Assembly (NCBI RefSeq): GCF_037975245.1
Contig: NC_092567.1
Span: 22,321,376-22,385,375 of the forward strand
Direction of reading: 5' to 3'
Source: Apostichopus japonicus
Taxonomy: Eukaryota > Echinodermata > Holothuroidea > Aspidochirotida > Stichopodidae
DNA length: 64,000 nt
The first letter of the stretch is position 1, and each line of letters starts with the position of its first letter. A program made the translations under genes and the position numbers. Shown here piece after piece: positions 14,301-26,374 of the stretch. Under the pieces are notes generated by a model. It was not told where the DNA came from and made no database searches. It saw only the letters and a program-made list of their open reading frames with translations.

Positions 14301-17300
14301 TCTTCAAATTAGAAATATTATGATTATGAGTATTAACTTACCCCGTTGGACTTTAGTCAGGAATTCCGGAGACTATTGAATATTCAGTTACAAGACTAAT
14401 CCAAATCACAGAAATTCACCGACTGATGTAAACAATTGCTCAAACCTTCAAATGTTACTTTTGTGTATCAACTTGCAGGCAGAGATCCAAAGCGCGAACA
14501 TACATTGGTTAGGCCCTTAACTGAATGTCTATATAGTGGTTAAGCAGCCTGGTAGAATTTGATACAGCCTTTCACACCCACAACATATATGATATGACAT
14601 GCAGTGTATGTTTACCGTTGTACCCACTAGAAAGTAATGCAGTTATTAGCCTGAAGCCTACCAGTGTAACTAGGAATCTGTTACCGGGATGTGCCATCTG
14701 TGCTATAAAGTTCGCGCTTTGCCCAGCATGACAGAACGGAGCGGACACACTAAGAGAGTCGGTTATGAGAGCACGACTGTATATGTCTGCGCATGCGCTA
14801 GATTTCAGCAAGTACCACATACATACATACATATACATGCATGACTGAGCCTTGGATTTTTATTTAGAAAACCTTGAAGATAAAGACACTCGCCAAGGGT
14901 GTGAATTGATTGATTGCTTCTTATAAACTGTGTTTTGTCCTGATTTTTTTTTATCGCAATCTTGTGGCAATATATAGAAGTATTATTTGGAACAACGTAC
15001 GCTTCCACTGTGAACCCAGGGGAGCTGCTACTTGTCCAAGAATACGCAGCTCCCTTGTCAAACTATATAGGGCCTGTATGTAGATATACAACTCTGTGTT
15101 TAATGTATATATGTATTTTAGATCCTCATGCAAGCAGAAACTCGCGAAGAAGCCATCATTGGCTTGTCAAAGCCGCAAGCTGACCGAAATCAGTCTCTTA
15201 GATTCATATTAAACGTCCTTGCTTATGAATTGTCAATTGTCAACAACTCTGTAACTGGACGACATACATTAATCTTGGAGGGACTCGAACTCGGGACCTT
15301 ATGATTGACAGGCACCGGCGTTAACCAATCAGCTAACACTCCTATGTTACACTCCTGTGTTACAATCTTCGAACTGATGTGACTGTCTTTCCCACGGTGT
15401 GGATAAGAAGCGTTCAGCAGTATAGGAAAGAACTTGCCCCTTAGTACCCTATCCAATAACAGTGTCCCCCTCCCTCCCCTCCCCCTCCCACAACTTAATT
15501 TTGCTACCATGATTCCTTTCTCAAATAAGACTTTGATCTCCATGTTGCTCATACTGTCAGTACAACTGCTTTAAGGTGTGAGTGAGATGAAGAAAGTTTA
15601 TAATAACAAATTGTTTCAACTGGACGACTTTCTTTGGAAGAGATCGTATGTACAATTATCGTTGCTGACAGGAAACCTTAATTAGGGCTTCTTACAGGTA
15701 ACTGACGTAGTGACATAGTGACGACGTAATGCTTGCCATAGGCGTCGTGAAATTAGGTCTGGGCCTGGGGACAATTATGTTACCTGGACACCTACCGGAG
15801 CTCATTCTGAAAATAAGAATACGCGATTCCTTGGCACATTTCCCCCCATGCCATTCCACATCTCCCGTGTCCCCTATATATTCCCACCCACCTCACCCGG
15901 TGGTGTAGCCCATGACACTCCCCAACCATCTCTACCATGAATATATGACAAGGTACCCAAAGTGAAAAAAAAAGACTTTCCTAGCACTATGCAAACACAA
16001 ATTAACCAAACGGAAGTTCTCTGAAATGACTTTTAACTCGAGATACATCACAAACGGTATAATATATTGCTGAACTGTTTCTTCTTAGCTGTTAGGAGAT
16101 AAATATATGACATTTAGAATAGATTAAGTTTAAGTCGATGATTTCGGTTTGTTTGCATAATAAGCCTAAGTGAGAGTGTGAGAGGTTTACCTTCTAACAG
16201 TTCGAGAAATTGATTTGGATTTTCACGACTACAGGCCTACCACAAAACCATGACTCGAAGTTTACGTATATAAGATTAGCGACGGCTCATGAATCACAAG
16301 AATATCAGGAAGTGCGGTTAGCCTGACCATGATAGGATATTCAGCTATCTGTCATGCTTCATATTATGTCTTGGTCAAGTGTTTAATGATCAGCAGTATT
16401 TGGCCCCAAATTGTAAGCTGCTAAACTTTACTAGAACTTGTTTTCAAAAGTATTTTCCTTAGAGGGCTCTGATTCTCGAAATTATTCCTAGTCATTTTAG
16501 AATTATTAAAATAGAGATAATTAAACATCCCAGTGTGAGTATAACTGCTTTTACAACGACAGGTATATTAATTGTTAACATTTGAGCATGGGTGACCATT
16601 ATTTTGACTTTCTAGCAGTTTTTGTGTGTGCAATACTGATTATCTTTAATAAAAGTTGAAATTTGAAATGATTTTGATTAATTTTCGTTCTTATTTTGAT
16701 ATCTACATCAAATGAAAATCCAATTAACCAATGTAGTTCATTAGCATCACAATAGTCAGGATTTATTCCAAACAATAAAAAAGGTATTTAAGTAAATTGT
16801 AATTTCCAATTTTATTCTTGAATATGATAAAAAAAAATATATAATAATAATAACAGCAAATATGTCAGCCTGTCAGGGCGACGACATTTTTTTCTTTATT
16901 TCTTGGCGTGAGGCTGAAAGGGAGGTGGAGGGTCGTTTACACCTACTACATCCCCACCCCTCGATCCGCGCCCGCTGCCGTGCTACCTATATAATACATG
17001 TTCAACTGCATGTACGCCTATATAATGTTACATCATACATGTATGGTATACTATACCAGCAGATGGTTAAATGTTTCGAAAGTCTGGTTTTTTTTCAATT
17101 ACTAGGACTGAACCTGTACCCTGCTTTCACGTTAGCCTCATTAGCATATAAGAATCGGGATTGAAATCCGTCGTCCTTCTTGTGGCTAATTGCCGCCTAA
17201 TTGCGCCAAAGTGGATGAGAGAAGAAAGCAAAAAAACCAGACAAAAAGATGAGTGAATTTGGTCTGAGATGGTATGCAATGGAGCCAAATACGCTCTATT

Positions 17301-18013
17301 TCTGGAATATGGACGTCTATAGGAGGCGGTTAGATTCAGCAGGGTAAGTGGGATATCCCCTATCTAAACTATGAGTATCGCATACAGGGGACTGACCTAT
17401 AACGGTTCGTGATAGACTAAGTAGTTCAGTCAATTTAATTGACGAACAATTAAAAAATATTTAAAGTGTCGTTTCTCAAAAAATTGAAAGTGTTAGTTAC
17501 AACCTGGGACTGCTATAGCAATGTTTTTTAAAAGTCTCTAAAATATCATATTTTATTTCGTACCTCAAGTCATCCTTTAAAACCAACTAATAAAGTGGTT
17601 CTATAAAACACGTAGCTGGGCGACAACAATATTCAGGGGTTGGGAATCCTCCCACGGAATAAAAATTTAAATGGTGCATTCTGGGGCTTCTGAACGCAAT
17701 ATTTTACTTTACAAGTATACTCTTGTACACCCGTATAGCAGTGGTTTAATTCTACCCAACTGAACTATTTCCCTCCCACCCGACTGACGATGGAAGGTGG
17801 GGACCATGTCCCCCGCCCCCTGTCCGGGCCCCTCCCTTGTGCACGCCAATTTTGCTTACTTAATACGCTAGAACAGTGGCCAATGTGAATAGTTGTCGGT
17901 AGGTCAAGATGGTAAGATTGATGTCAAAATTAGGTAAATACTGCTGTTTGTTCGAGATTCTAAATATGCCGACCTAGTCTCTCTGCTGAATCTTCGCATG
18001 TAACTTCTCGCAG

Positions 18014-18070
<57 letters not shown>

Positions 18071-18072
18071 TC

Positions 18073-18115
<43 letters not shown>

Positions 18116-18481
18116 TTTGTATACATTAGAAAACGAAATGATATATATAATGACCAAATTATCTTAACGTCGATAGAGAGAGAGAGAGCTCAGCTTGTAA
18201 AAGGTTTCCAAACCTAGAAAACCCTTTCTTAAAGCACATTCACCCCCAGTGTAGAAAACGACTGATACAAACCGCATGGCCGCCTCCTACAAAGACCCGC
18301 TGTTTCCGAAAATTAAATTTTCGCTCCACGCTGAGTCTTATAGTTGTCTACTGTGTGCGCGGTGGAGGGATCACCTACCGGGGTTGGAATTCAGAAAGGT
18401 GGTAGATGGAATATTTGTTATGAAGTTGACATGAATATTGTAGTTTATGGAAAGTTCATTACATGCTGTTGACATTTTCAT
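7930..18481 (-). CDS. Alx1: Alx1-type paired-class homeobox gene, 5' part (partial)
   Basis: Two-exon model, 18379-18481 joined to 7930-8342, giving the first 172 residues of a homeodomain transcription factor. Residues 1-124 are a Ser/Thr/Glu-rich leader. The basic run at 125-131 leads into the homeodomain, which starts near residue 127 and is cut by an intron after its position 46 (EARVQ, then GTTAGT). That is the classic paired-like intron site just before the WFxNRR helix. The helix-1/2 text ([19 protein letters not shown]) is Alx/aristaless type. In echinoderms Alx1 is a nuclear activator of skeletogenic mesenchyme genes. The 10-kb intron and the choice of first exon are inference: both junctions are phase 1 and restore an Asp codon (G+AT). 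The rest of the homeodomain and C-terminus were not found in 1-7929 and probably lie off the left edge. Alx4 is the main alternative identity. Confidence 0.75.
13868..13918. repeat. 14-bp tandem repeat
   Basis: TCCTCATAATTATG is repeated about 3.5 times. ATAATTAT is itself palindromic and offers homeodomain-type TAAT/ATTA cores. Confidence 0.8.
15274..15344 (-). repeat. tRNA-derived SINE head
   Basis: The minus strand carries an A-box-like TTAGCTGATTGG and a B-box AGTTCGAGTCC at tRNA spacing. The acceptor and T stems do not pair, so it is a SINE or pseudogene rather than a working tRNA gene. Confidence 0.6.
15745..15918. repeat. Dispersed repeat pair B, copy 2
   Basis: Copy of the 7338-7466 repeat: GGGACAATTATGT at the left and CCGGTGGTGTAGCCCATGA near the right. 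Confidence 0.4.
17725..17830. repeat. Dispersed repeat pair A, copy 2
   Basis: Second copy of the repeat at 2691-2795, diverged but collinear over about 100 bp. Confidence 0.6.
18016..18117. repeat. (TA)n microsatellite
   Basis: About 100 bp of TA dinucleotides with a few interruptions, 260 bp beyond the donor of the putative Alx1 exon 1. Confidence 0.95.
18379..18481 (-). CDS. Alx1: Probable first coding exon of Alx1
   Basis: From ATG at 18481 (a second in-frame ATG follows two codons later) 34 codons run to a strong donor, CCCCG/GTAGGTGA. The split codon is phase 1, which fits the phase-1 acceptor at 8342. The peptide begins [15 protein letters not shown] and ends in TTFLNSNP. The sequence just upstream (about 18480-18620) is richer in CpG than its surroundings, as expected near a transcription start. 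The resulting leader of about 125 residues before the homeodomain is a normal length for Alx proteins. I cannot confirm this exon by similarity. Confidence 0.55.
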
Positions 18482-19160
18482 TGCGACAGTGAAACGCGAA
18501 GCGCGACAAGGATTGACCAGTGACGGCTCGCCTTTCCTGTCATGCGTGTGGTCGGGACGTTCAACGTCGGTCGACCAGTCGAGAATCGTCACAGCGGAAT
18601 CGTCACAGCGTCTACCAAAGCGGGGTTACGAGGAGGGGAGTAAAGACGGAAACTCGGGATCATGAAGGGAGGGGGTGGGGGGGGGTTCGGGAGGGAGATA
18701 TTGATATTCCTTTGACGTAAACCAAACTAAAACTGATAGTTTTGTGTTTTCGTTCTCTGACACCTGCTGTATAGAAGTTGATAACAATTTTGCTTGCGCC
18801 CATATAATAGATGACGTCACAGGAGGAAGTGCAAGTTAGTTAAAAACTCCTTTCGATGACGTAATAAGTCTTGGATTTGAATAATTCAGTAAATTACGTA
18901 ATATAGTATTATCATTATAGTATAGTAACATGCGATACAGTAAAACACTCGCTATAATTAACAGATATTAAGCATAATTCTGTTTAGCAACTTCTTTTGA
19001 ATATTCATTGATTATGTAATAGTTTGCATGTCTTGACATTAACTCGATTGGAACTTTAAATTTTGAGCTTCGCCTTTAGGATCACTCCAATGAAACAATT
19101 ATTCATTCAAACATTCGAAAAACTTTGTATCACATCTATTTTGCGAACAAAGTTCCACCA
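18482..19160 (-). promoter_or_regulatory. Putative Alx1 promoter and 5' UTR interval
   Basis: Short gap between the putative Alx1 start codon and the stop of the upstream same-strand ORF. It holds a CpG-rich part (18490-18620), a purine run with poly-G (18655-18700), a perfect CRE octamer TGACGTCA at 18812-18819, an ETS-type GGAAGT core at 18825-18830 and a second ATGACGTAA site near 18855. Ets1 input into alx1 is established for sea urchin skeletogenic cells; whether these sites are used here is inference. No TATA box stands out. Confidence 0.4.
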
Positions 19161-20311
19161 CTATGAGGTGAATGGGTGCACAATGAAAGTGTTACCCTGA
19201 TAGGGCACCACTTCCATACTTAGACACTCGTTAGGGTACATAACATTACCTGAAATTTCACCTTTTTCGATGGCTTGGTGACACAACGTTCTCCGATGAT
19301 TTTTCATGAATTGTCTACAATTGACATGGTTTGGGCTACTCCATGACATCATCCCGTTTGTGTCATAAAACACGGTTAAGAGTGGTTCGTTGCCATGGCT
19401 GCAGTCACGCGTGCGCATTGTGGTACATTTTACGTCACGTCTTCTATCACTTTCGTTGAGATGTTTAATACTTCGACGACAGTTGAATGTGTCTATAGTA
19501 ACAGGTTCAGTTGTAGGGGGAACGTGCTTGTCACAGTCTGGCTGGGCGTTCTGAAAATACGATGGTAATGCATTAGTACCTATTCCGCGAAATCTCTCTA
19601 ATGCATGTCGTCCGAGGTTATACATGTAAGCACCGTTGCTATAGGAACAGTCTTGAGGCATCGATTGGTAGCCGAAGTACGAAATATTATGAACGGAATC
19701 CAATCCAGTACTACTGCATTCTGACCATGTTTGTGGTAGGAAATAATTCGCAGTTGTATATTGCAAATCTTCTGGATAATATTGGTCACTGAATGTGAGA
19801 GGGTCCTGAGTCTGAGTCAAATTAGGTAGAGAGTTAATCGTTGCATTTTTCCGACCAGAAATAAATTCCATAGATTTCAAAGAGCCATCAGACTTATGAT
19901 TTGGTTCATGGCATTTATGAGACGCGGTTGCCCCCTCCATCAGCGAAGATTGTTCAGTTTTATACCTTCGCACGTTCACCGAATCAACACGACTTTTGCT
20001 GTAAGGTACAGTGCATGAATTATCGATCGTCTCCAATTCATCTTCATAATTCGTGTTATAGTTTGTATGTGAGGAATAAATGCCAGAACTACTGGAAGCT
20101 GTCGACATGAAAGAGTCTTTGATCGTGTCCCCATCTTCAGTATCTAATTTCAAGGGTTTAGACGTATAAAGCAACTCTCCGGGAGGTATAGTTGTTCCAT
20201 GATCCCTCCTCAATCCACTGTCCATGTCTTTTACATGTTGCATCGCGACCAACAAAAATCTGTAGAAATTATCAAAATCGATTTCTTGTTGAAATTTCTT
20301 CAAGTCCTTTT
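19161..20311 (-). CDS. Long coding exon of an unrecognised protein, upstream of Alx1
   Basis: An uninterrupted frame of 382 codons runs from a good acceptor (CCCCCATTCGTAG above 20311) to TAG at 19161-19163. There is no ATG at its beginning; the first in-frame ATG is codon 23 (20243), so it is either the last exon of a multi-exon gene or starts there. The protein is Tyr/Ser/Asn/Cys-rich. Its first 20 residues (FQQEIDFDNFYRFLL) look like the tail of a degenerate EF-hand helix. Basic Cys/His-containing stretches follow near the C-terminus (CRRSIKHLNESDRRRD and CRQFMKNHRRTLCHQ). No signal peptide, membrane segment or known domain is visible. An internal donor, TCAG/GTAATG at 19248-19243, is also phase 1, so it could in principle splice to the Alx1 homeodomain exon as an alternative N-terminus. 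Human ALX1 has LRRIQ1 upstream in the same orientation, but no LRR or IQ motif is seen here. Confidence 0.55.
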
Positions 20312-21147
20312 CTACGAATGGGGGAGACGTTTACTCAGCCTAAATGCAGTATTTATATAGTAAAGTTTCTAAACTTCTTCCTGTGGATAGAGAAACATAG
20401 TCCTGATAGGTCTATGTACAATTCTTCTGAAAGACTTTCAAACAGGAAAAATATGAACTTTTCGCGAAGCACGTTTTCAGGTGAAAATTGAAGAACAATT
20501 CAAGTGTCAAAATTTGATCCAAACTGCACCTCTCAATGCGGCAATATTGTTTCTATAGGTGTCACAAACGTGGTTTGTGTAATCATGGAGGTAAATGGTG
20601 TAATCCAGTACTAAGCCATGCAGATTGAAAAATCACACCAGACCAACAAGAAATAAATAGACACTGTCAATCTCCAACTGTAAATGAGAATATAAAGTTA
20701 CTATAGAAGTAAATTTGTCAAGAGAAATTCAATAGTATCGACGGAAAAAACAGTAGAATCAGAAAGAGCGGAACTAATTACGTAATAATTACGTAATAGT
20801 CGCAACAAGGCAGCATAAAGTTTGCCTTGGCGGTTTTTTACTTCGATAACGAAAAAAAAAATAATGGGAGAAAAAAATAGAAAGGGAGAAAAAAGAATGA
20901 TCTCTCTCGAGTATCCCATGAGTATCCATGCAGAGGCAGGTCTAGCTGGCTGAATGTGATGATGGACAAGGAAGGGTAGGTGTTATGACCTTCCTTTCTT
21001 CCAGAGAATGATTTCAACATCCACATTTGATACAAAGACAATAAATTTTGTTTTCGAATTAAGTCTATATATCTTTTCTTCATTTTGAACACAGGAATAG
21101 ATAGCGGTTACAACGAGAATTACGCCGACTCGTACGGCAGCTCCCTG

Positions 21148-21231
21148 GGTATACCATGGAGCTATACTCTGTGTATAGCTCCATGGGTATACCATGGAGG
21201 TAAAAACTGTTTTTACCTCCATGGGTATACC
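21148..21231. repeat. Two back-to-back hairpins sharing a GGTATACC core
   Basis: Hairpin 1: arms 21148-21167 and 21173-21193, 5-nt loop. Hairpin 2: arms 21186-21207 and 21209-21231, 1-nt loop. Each pair of arms matches except for one extra base. The core TGGGTATACCA occurs three times (21146, 21184 and 21222), flanked alternately by GGAG and CTCC. Confidence 0.9.
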
Positions 21232-23978
21232 AGTGACTAGCGGCTAGTTGAATGGTAACTCCCTCTGGTTATATCAAGAAATTAGTCGTGCATAGCATGC
21301 TCTGATAAGGTTGTACGTTTAAGGGAGGGGGAGGGGTTCTTGTAGTGGTAAGGGGCGCAACCACATATACTTATGGGAAGTTCAACACTCACTGAATGAA
21401 ATCAAGGAGAACCCACACCCCCCCGCCCCCCGTGCTTGGCAAACAGAACATTAAACAAATTTCAGTGTATACAGTACGAAAGGTTCACCACTCCCCTTGA
21501 ACACCTACCCTAGACGGCATGACATCTTACCCCCCCCCCTGCTCATCATAAAAATGGGTGGAACCCTGGTGGTGGATATGATATAGGGTAAGGGGATGTT
21601 ATAGGGTTAGGGGTTATAATGTTGCAGTCAGGGGTTTCGTCCAAGTATACCACTGCATGACAATGGTGACACTATTGAGGACCTTATACGTTATAATAAG
21701 GTAACCTTTCTCAATTAAAAAAGTATTTACTCTTTTCACATAGCCTTTATATATATATTTGTTAGTGTTGTAATTTGAGTAATTGACTAATTGTATCAGG
21801 GAGCTAATGTTCCAGCTCTCTGCAGTACCGTTCTATGGATGCATTATATCTCTATCGATAAACTAATTTTGTTATAAGAGCAAAACGTCAACCGAATTTT
21901 CGTTGTTTTAGTACAGTCATAAGTTATAAGGTAATAGCTATATGCATGCACAGACATCCGGCTCCAAGCTTTAGTTCAGATTGATATGGTTGGCTCAAAC
22001 CGCCGTTTTTTACCCGCAGTGAACCAAAATATTAAGACATTTTTAGAGTCTCTAAGACTATATTGTCACATTTTTAGTGGTTTTCTTCGCCAACTCAAGG
22101 TCAAAACTTCAAATGGTTAGCCTCCGGCATAGTTTCTATTTGAAGGTTACCAGAATCAACTCATTGACAACTCTCTTCCCTAATTATAGTTTTTATATCA
22201 TAATATGTTGGCAGAATAGGTTTCGTTCTTTTCCCTGTTTTTTTTTTCGTTTTTTTTTGTTTCTTTTCCCTTTCCTTCTCTGTTTTATTTCTCTCAATAT
22301 GTTGACATTTTGCAGCAATTGGAATCTGGTCACATCATGCTACGGCTCTACTACTGAGTAGTAAGATCGATATGGTACCGTATACATTAGTAGCATGTAG
22401 ATTAATTGTTAATCTGCTCAGTGACGCAATTTTTTTTTATCATTTTTTCTTCATTTTAAATTTTATTCGACGGTGTGGGGTGGGACGTGGGTGGGGTAAG
22501 GTGGGGTTGGGGTGGGGCGGGGAAGTGTGCAATTTTCTTCTTCTTCTTCTTCTCGGGAATGGTTACTCCACCGGAAGTTACTCTATCGCAATACCGTGCC
22601 GTTCTTGTCTTCAGGTTATGATTAATTTATTATGATATTTCGTAATATTGCCCATAAATATTAAAAGACAGTCAATGAGGTATATCCTGTCACGTCCGTT
22701 TGTGGTAGTGTTATAAGCGTGATGGCTGACGGGTGTTTCTGGTGTGCGGCGTTCGTTAATATCAAGTTAAACTGAATTATTATTTATGATCGCCGGGAAT
22801 TAAAACTGTTTAAATCAAACAATTTCCTTATAATACTGTTACTATATGGGTAGGCCTATCTATACGATATGATCCTTGAAAAAGGCTTGAACCAAAAAAA
22901 AAAGGAGAAAATTAGTGCATCTGTTTTTTCTTCTCTACTATAATTATTTTTAATTTTTCAACATTATACCACTGATATGGTCATCTGTTTATTGACGTAT
23001 TTTTTCATTTTCCTTTTCTTTTCTCTTTTATTTATGAATTATATTTTTAAGGTTGGGGTGGGTAGATATGTTGAGCCATTTCGTGTAAAAGAAAGTGAAA
23101 TAATAGTAACAAATTGCATCAAATCCATTAACTGCTCCGTCGCTCATTAACCTTCGTAATAGATAAGCCACCTGTCAAATTTGCTTTCACCAAATGAAGG
23201 TTTTTTTTTTTTAATTTCTAACGAAGTGTATGTAATTAAGGGATTGGATTGGATTATATCACATTTCTTTGCTCAGACACTTTATTTATATATTACCACA
23301 GTATCACACATAAAACGAAATCGAAAAAAAAACTTTAAAACTTTCGACTTTTATTGAAAGTAGATCTAACTAAAACAACCGTTTTCCAATTTGTCTACAA
23401 TATTGTTTTAACATTTTCAATTCGTATACATTTATTGTGTTATTATAGTTCTGGACGAAAGGCTGGACGCGGCTGGACGAAAGGTCAACAATGAGCTCTC
23501 GTTTAGTCGCGCAAAGTCGTTAATTAAAATATCCACAAGAAGGTCCGGTGGTCAGAACTTGTTGGTTTGTCCCAAGGAGCTCGTCAGATGCGGGGCAGCT
23601 CAGTCCTGACATATAGTTTGACCATTATGCATTGACCATCATGAATGAAAGTCACCTCCCCCCCCCCCCCTGCTAGTTAAATCCATTCTGCTATTTATAT
23701 TCCCGTCAATCGCCGTGTGATATCTCATCAAACCATGTCGTGTTTAATAATTGAATTGATCGTGCTCGCAGACACTGATAGACGCGCATGCGTGGCCGAA
23801 TGTACATTGTAATCTTGCATGTTGAAGGAGCTTGCATAACAAAAATTGGTTTGGTCAACAATATGAACAAATTACTGAATATTGGACAAAATAATATTAC
23901 AATTATTCCGAAAAAATGGTCATGTTAAAGGATGACTTTAGGTTTATACAAAATTAATTTTGGTATATTGTAGATCGA

Positions 23979-24004
23979 AAAAAAAAAAAAAAAAAAAAAA
24001 AAAA
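23979..24004. repeat. Poly-A tract
   Basis: An uninterrupted run of about 26 A. It might be the tail of an old retrocopy, but no recognisable body precedes it. Confidence 0.7.
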
Positions 24005-25322
24005 CTTGCAGTGGCTATCAATCCAGTTTGTATTTCTCGTACCATTGTTTAATTTTAGAGTAATGCCCTATTGAAAAAGTGAGGTTCATCAAATAAAGTG
24101 ACTGGACCATTTAGTCTATCCCACAGAGCATTAGTTCAGTTCACCGGCTACGATCTATGCAGCTTTATGGAATAACTATACCGGCACATGCAATGTTTTG
24201 GCAGTGCTAATATGTGGAGGACAAATAGTGTTCAATGCCATTTAAGGATGCTCTGTTGCTTAAACATGAAGGTAAAAGAACATGGTTTGGTTGAGTTATT
24301 AGAATTTAAAACAATGGATTAACATTAACATTCACAATGACTGCAATGAGGGGTTGACGTCATCACCAATTTAGCAGTAAAATGGAGTATCCCATAGATT
24401 GAACATTATTTTCAAGGTGAATAGCTAGAACACCGTTACAGCTATAGAGATATTACTATCACTATGTAATAAGAGAAGATATGATTTCTATCACCCCATA
24501 TATGCACCCCTCCCAGAAAAAATGGTCACGAAAGCAAGTTAAAGGTAGCCCCTGCGGCTCTAAAGGTGGCCAAAGGCAGTGTAGCAATTGGGCAAACCGA
24601 GGGGCGGGGGGGGGTGGCGGTCCATATTATAGGGAGGGGATTCTTAGCCAATTTTAAATGTCAACGAAATTTTCTTCTTGCCACTCAACCCCACCCGTCC
24701 GAACTCGAACACCAATGATGAGCGTGAGAAAAACTTCCAAACCATTTATAAGGTTGTTGACAGCCAGACTGTGTTCCACACCAGTGCAATGTATAAACGT
24801 TTAGTGGTCATTCCTTGCTACAACTACGTATATACACACAAGCATGTACACAGTATATGAATAATCCCGAGGCAGAACTTATCTACTACAGGACAGTGGG
24901 AGGGGGACCAATATCAAGGTAAATGCGATAAACAGTCGTTTTGTTAATCATGTCACCTGTCAAAATGAAAATTAATGAGATGAAAAACGACTGAGACCAC
25001 CTTAAGTTATATGTTCTGCTCTTTGTGACTTCTGGCACTGAAAATGATAAGAAGAGAGATTTGATAAAAGATAATGTTTGATAAGATTGATATAGTAAAA
25101 GGGTTAGATAGGAAAGATCACCGTGCATGTATGTGTCTTTTTTAGCTTTGATTGGCAGGTGAGTTGAATTTGTGATACATTGATGGTTGCTATGCACGTG
25201 ATAAATATTTCTTGGTAGGGTCAGCATACAGGAGGCCTAACTTACTCATAATCAGCTAATAGCACATAGCGAAAGTTAGGTTCCAATAGCACATTTACAA
25301 ATGAATAGTGATTTGTATAGCC

Positions 25323-25418
25323 AAGAATGACAGGTGAAGCTAACTTCAAGTTTTAAGAATGATCGGTGTTGCTAACTTCAAGTTCTAAGAATGACCGGTG
25401 AAGCTAACGTCAAGTTCT
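25323..25418. repeat. 32-bp tandem repeat, three units
   Basis: Exactly 96 bp in three units that start AAGAATGA and end CTAAC-TCAAGTT-T, differing at a few positions. Confidence 0.9.
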
Positions 25419-26374
25419 ACGTATTTATTAAGTCCCACGGTAAGGTCACGGACGGTAGTCAACGTATACACACTAACGTATTTAACATAGGATTTTCACC
25501 ATTACGAATTATTCATGGTAGACATAGACATAAACTCACGGAATTGACTTTGCATGACATGTTACGTCAATGATGACGTAACAGGGTGATGACGTCATAC
25601 TTGTATATTAATGATTGGATACGAATGTTAACCTTTTTTTGGGGGGGGGGGGGAGAATTACACTTTAAAGAAGTAGGAGGATGTATAGTTTAAAATTATT
25701 GACTTTAAATCTCATATCCCTTAACTATACACGGCGCCCTCTTTATGTCTGCGTATAACAGCGCCATCATTACCCAAAAAAAAGATCAACCTTTTGCAAT
25801 CGAATTGATGTCTAGCATGTTTGAGGTATGTGGAGAAACCTTGGGCCTCAAGATAAGGTGACCAGGTTTGTATTGGCCATAATGAGCAACAGCGTAGGAT
25901 TGCAAAGACCATCTTGATCAGCCGCCGTTCCTCGCTGGAGCTTGTTGCACCTGTTTTTATATAACTGCCACATTCAATTATGAATTAAATCAATGAAACT
26001 CGTTAACGTATCACTTATAACTTTAACGCTGCTTGAAAAAACTCCTGAAGATCAACTTCTCACGGCTAAGAAGATGAGCTTGAAGTTAGAACAACTGGAA
26101 AAAGGCAAAAGAAAAACAACTTTTGTCTGCATGTCGATGACCTGTATACAAAACATGTTAATTATAGTAACATTCAGGGAAGAACAACATCATACAACAA
26201 CAACAACAACAAAGAGTTAATATAAACATTGCCATTACCGTTCTATAAGCTCCTTCAAAGGAACATTTTAACAGTGTTAATACAACTTAAAGCTATATAG
26301 GTTGCATGCTGCAAGGGTCCGCAAAAAGTTAGGCTCACGACCCAGATGTTCCACGAGGACCATCGGCGTACCGT

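Larger units (their letters stand above)
8343..18378 (-). other. Putative Alx1 intron 1, about 10 kb
   Basis: AT-rich DNA with long A/T homopolymers. It contains a 14-bp tandem repeat (13868-13918), a tRNA-like SINE head (15274-15344), repeat copies at 15745-15918 and 17725-17830, and a (TA)n block at 18016-18117. No additional coding exon was recognised. Confidence 0.5.

Noticed and set aside
14572..15183. Cluster of small frames on both strands
   Set aside because: Mutually overlapping, no motif, no consistent splice signals.
25721..25975. Minus-strand frame with WSPYLEAQ, faintly like the C-terminal region of LINE reverse transcriptases
   Set aside because: Only a few residues fit and the conserved DWNxLP-type signature is absent, so I did not annotate it as an element.
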